Origin: Rhyzopertha dominica | Taxonomy: Eukaryota; Arthropoda; Insecta; Coleoptera; Bostrichidae | Reading direction: 5' to 3' | DNA: 64,000 bases | Assembly (NCBI GenBank): GCA_025024175.1 | Contig: QCXZ01000041.1 | Location: forward strand, 51,393,786 to 51,457,785 | Shown here: positions 60,990 through 64,000 of the stretch, in pieces | Position numbering within the stretch: the stretch's first letter is position 1 | Layout of the letters: each line of letters begins with the position of its first letter | The notes under the pieces: generated by a model | What the model was told of the DNA's origin: nothing | What the model saw: the letters and a program-made list of their open reading frames with translations, nothing else | The model's database searches: none | Made by a program: the position numbers and the translations under genes

Positions 60990-61640
60990 TTCCATAGAGC
61001 TTATAGATAACTCTGCATAACTTCAAAGTCCTTTCCATTTCTCCAGTCTTCCGCCATTTTTGGTCCTGTCTTGCAAGATCTCTTTTGACTCCTTTCATCT
61101 CTTTTCTGTCCTAATCACGTTTCAACATTGTATGCTTGCCGTTCTTCATGTGCCCATTCTCCACCGAGGCTTTTGCTTGTATGAAACAACCGTTCGATGC
61201 TCCGTTATACGGTAATTTTAGTTCAAGATCAATCGAATCGTCAGTACTTCACGCAGCTCGATATACTTTCACTGGAATATTTCACCCGATTAAAGCGAAA
61301 TCAATCCCCGGCGATGCTTTGCTGCCCTTAATGAAATATTTAGTACGATTTCCTATTCTGATTGCTTATTTTGCTCCAACAGCGGTAGCAACAACGTTCG
61401 TGTGAGCAAGTTTATTTTTCAATTGCACGCAAGCCGCAATAGTGTATAAGAGAAGTGGGTTATCGTGACGACGTCTAACGTGAGAACCGTACCGCGAGAC
61501 GGAAGTAGTTGGCACAATCGAGAAGTAAACAGTCATTCGCAGATTTAAGCTTCAAAAACGTATATTTTTAGTGTGAATGGGAACCTCCAAATATAGAAAA
61601 TGTGTCACGAATTTGTACGCTGAAAGCCATGTAACTTGAT
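60990..61640. other. intergenic or intronic; open frame of unknown nature
   Basis: A + strand frame at 61,136-61,405 (ATG, 89 codons) has no recognised family. Nothing else was seen. Confidence 0.3.
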
Positions 61641-61699
61641 TGTTGGGAAAACGACGTATTGGGTACCCTATCTCAGGCATAAATATACTATTTGTTGTC

Positions 61700-61908
61700 C
61701 AAAAAACAGTACACAGGTTCACCCACCATATTCACCAGACCTAGCGTCTAGGAATGTCTTCAATGAAACAAATTTAACAGTGATGACGAAGTCATTTCAG
61801 CAGTCAACGCATTTTTCTGTGATCTAGAGTCGAATTTTTTGAAAAGGGGTATGCTAGAGCATAGGTGGAATAAGTGTCTTCAAGTCCACGGTTATTATGT
61901 AAAAAGAT
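61700..61908 (+). pseudogene. mariner transposase C-terminal fragment
   Basis: HPPYSPDLAS (61,721; third-Asp motif with the APSD part damaged) is followed after frame changes by DEVISAVNAFF and ESNFLKRGMLEHRWNKCLQV then HGYYVK and a stop at 61,906-61,908. These are the usual C-terminal features of mariner transposases. 5'-truncated and frameshifted. Confidence 0.8.
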
Positions 61909-61949
61909 AATGTTATTTTGTATGTTAGGGACAATAAATACTGAGCATC

Positions 61950-62120
61950 CCTCGTAAATTCTTCTAAACAGATGCTACCATAATCTACCATTAGTATAGA
62001 TATAAATCATTAACATAATACAAAACAAACAATAGTGGGCCTAACCCTGTACCCTGCGGCACGTCACATGTAACCTCTTGTGGAACACTCGTCGGACATC
62101 TAATAATTGCAACCCTTTTT
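61950..62120 (-). pseudogene. LINE reverse-transcriptase motif B fragment
   Basis: The - strand reads DVPQGTGLGPLLFVLYYVND near 62,070-62,010, the motif-B region of a LINE reverse transcriptase, with no other intact motif nearby. Confidence 0.7.
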
Positions 62121-62577
62121 TATCCTCCCTCCGAGATAGCTATAAGTGACGTCATGCATTTTGCTCTGCAACCAAGTGATCTCATCTGCTTCAGAAGAAT
62201 TCTATAGAGACAGCGATAGCATGTTTGGAATAATCACGAACTATACATTTTTATCTCGAGTTGTAACACGTACAGCTTCCTTGATATTCACCGACATGAT
62301 CTATTAGTTTATTGTGAAAAGTTTCGATTGCTGTCATTGTTGACATATTTGAGATTTAGTTACTATGTTACTATAAATGAATCCAACTTATGCAGTATAG
62401 TATACTCAAAAGTTTTAGAGAATGAAGAAGTAATAATTATCCACCATAAGGATACAAAATCATACTGTTCGGCAAGAAAGCAGTATTTGTTTCTGTATTT
62501 TATAAGCGACCTCCACAAGAAAATTAATAAAATTTGCAGATTTTATTAGACATTTATGCTGTTTTCCTAGCTTTATA

Positions 62578-62944
62578 CAGGGTGATCTATAAGCTCTATG
62601 TCAAACTTAAACAGATGAATAATGATATTCTAAGTAAAAAAATATTATATGAATATATGTCCTTTTTCTTTTAGTTTAGAGTTATAAGTATTTACATTAT
62701 TTATGCAATTAATACAAAGAATAATAGTATAACACAGTCTTTAGTTCGAAGACGTGAAGCTTGTATTCTAGCGGAATGTGGTTATTTTGGGCAGTTTTAT
62801 AATTTGTATTTAGATTTTTATTAAATAAATATAAATTATTAAAATGCTTATAACTTCTAAACTAAAAGAAAAACGACATATGCTCCTATAAGATTTTTTA
62901 CTTAGAATATCATCATTATTCATTTGTTCATATAGATCATCCTG
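62578..62944. mobile_element. short non-autonomous (MITE-like) element
   Basis: 367 bp with inverted ends: CAGGGTGATCTATA at the left and the inverted CAGGATGATCTATA at the right, both flanked by TA (62,576-62,577 and 62,945-62,946). Inner blocks TGAATAATGATATTCTAAG and TTAGTTTAGAGTTATAAG also occur inverted, so the palindrome extends about 110 bp per side. No coding capacity. It shares these blocks with the element at 60,493 and is probably mobilised by the same transposase. Confidence 0.88.
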
Positions 62945-62949
62945 TAGAT

Positions 62950-64000
62950 ATCTTGCAGTACCGGGTGCACCCTACTCAACTGAAGCAATCTCTCAGTTTC
63001 TCAGAGGTTTCTCAGATTTTGATAGTGATCCAGGCCTTTCTATCAGAACACATTGTAACTTTCCTGAGTTTAAAAGACACAATTAAGTGATAAAGGAAAT
63101 ATATTGAAGAAAACTTCGAGCTTACTATTTGTATTGCTTTCACTGTACACAGCTTCCTAGTACTCAGATTTCAGAGCATCTTTGAACAGAGCTATCTCAC
63201 GTTGGCCAAAACATCTGCCAGAACGATAACCTTTTTTTTGTCGATGTTCCCCCAGATTTGACTGATATAAGACCGTCCTATGATTCGAGATGACATTGTT
63301 CATTGACTTCAGTGTTTTCGTTTAGGTCTACATTCGTATAGAAATGGTAGAACAGAATCTTGTAGACTCCTTCACAATTTTCTAACCCCAAATTCTCTTT
63401 TATATTTAGAGTTGGTCATTAAGATCTATGTTAAAATTATCACCAACCATTCTAAAATGGTTTTAGGGTTGGGCAGCAAATAATCAACTAGTATTTGTCG
63501 ATGTCGTCTTTGTGTTTGACGAAGAATCTGCGATAGCTACCTCCACAATCGTAATCTATCTTTATCTCATTGCTTGCACCCCATCGCCTGTTTGACTAAA
63601 CGGCTGGTGCTTCAGCTTTACACCCCTGTTTTAAGGGAGCATCAACAAGGATTTCATAACCCTCATTATCCGACGTAGAACAATCCAGTTAGCGAACAGG
63701 CGAGTGCGCCTCAGACATCCGCGTATAACAATTTCATTGGCCTTTGTTACGGGAGCCGGTGAGAAAACATTCCTTTGTGGTGTGGCGTGTATAATTAATG
63801 TATGACTTTGGTTAAGTGTGTACGGCGAATTACGCAGATCAGATCGATCGCAGAGCCAGGGGCAGTTCTAAATTTTCTACTGTCAGTTGGAAGACGTCCC
63901 TTTTATAGTAAAAGCAGAGACTGTCTGGGATTTTTGGATGGAAAAGGGGATGGAGACTTTCGCTTTCTGAATTAGTGGTATAATCAACTATAGTTCTTAA
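62950..64000. other. right edge; LINE endonuclease remnant only
   Basis: Near 63,560-63,405 the - strand has VDYDCGGSYRR and then MVGDNFNIDLNDQL, which resembles the GDFNID motif of a LINE endonuclease. No other feature was recognised; the GC-richer sequence at 63,640-63,760 has no coding pattern. Confidence 0.4.

Noticed and set aside
1..64000. CRISPR arrays, operons, tRNA or rRNA genes
   Set aside because: The sequence is eukaryotic. No regularly spaced repeats were seen, and no cloverleaf or rRNA core was recognised by eye; a tRNAscan run would be decisive.

Overview
The window is insect nuclear DNA: AT-rich, with intron-containing genes that have canonical GT/AG splice sites, introns of about 50 bp in one gene, and abundant DNA transposons (mariner and other Tc1/mariner-type elements, a pogo-like remnant), decayed LINEs and a Penelope-like fragment. 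An insect is secure, because torso-like is an arthropod patterning gene and the transposons are insect types. A beetle is my best guess from the gene sequence and small introns, but nothing seen here proves it.

Genes occupy only the middle. (1) torso-like (tsl), + strand, four coding exons from 31,451 to 38,193, encodes a secreted MACPF-domain protein. Its last exon carries an apparent one-base frameshift. (2) TTC5/STRAP, - strand, nine coding exons from 40,818 down to 38,531, gives an intact reading frame of 450 aa. The two genes converge, with stop codons 337 bp apart and a poly(A) signal for each in the gap. (3) At 42,367 a short first coding exon (12 codons and a splice donor) opens a third gene on the + strand, divergent from TTC5. 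Its other exons were not found.

The left 31 kb and right 20 kb are transposon-rich intergenic or intronic DNA. Well-bounded elements are a mariner with perfect 25-bp ends (628-1764), a 2.28-kb Tc1/mariner-type element with long inverted ends lying inside a LINE reverse-transcriptase remnant (25,992-28,270), a 1.2-kb element (46,214-47,438) inside a pogo-like remnant, and a short non-autonomous element (62,578-62,944). All four are flanked by TA. LINE fragments of at least two types are scattered through both flanks and the third tsl intron. A GC-richer coding-like stretch at 52.6-53.16 kb, broken across three frames, is the most puzzling unidentified sequence. The tsl and TTC5 products are not known to act together: tsl acts outside the cell in terminal patterning, while TTC5 is an intracellular TPR protein. 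Their proximity is positional only.
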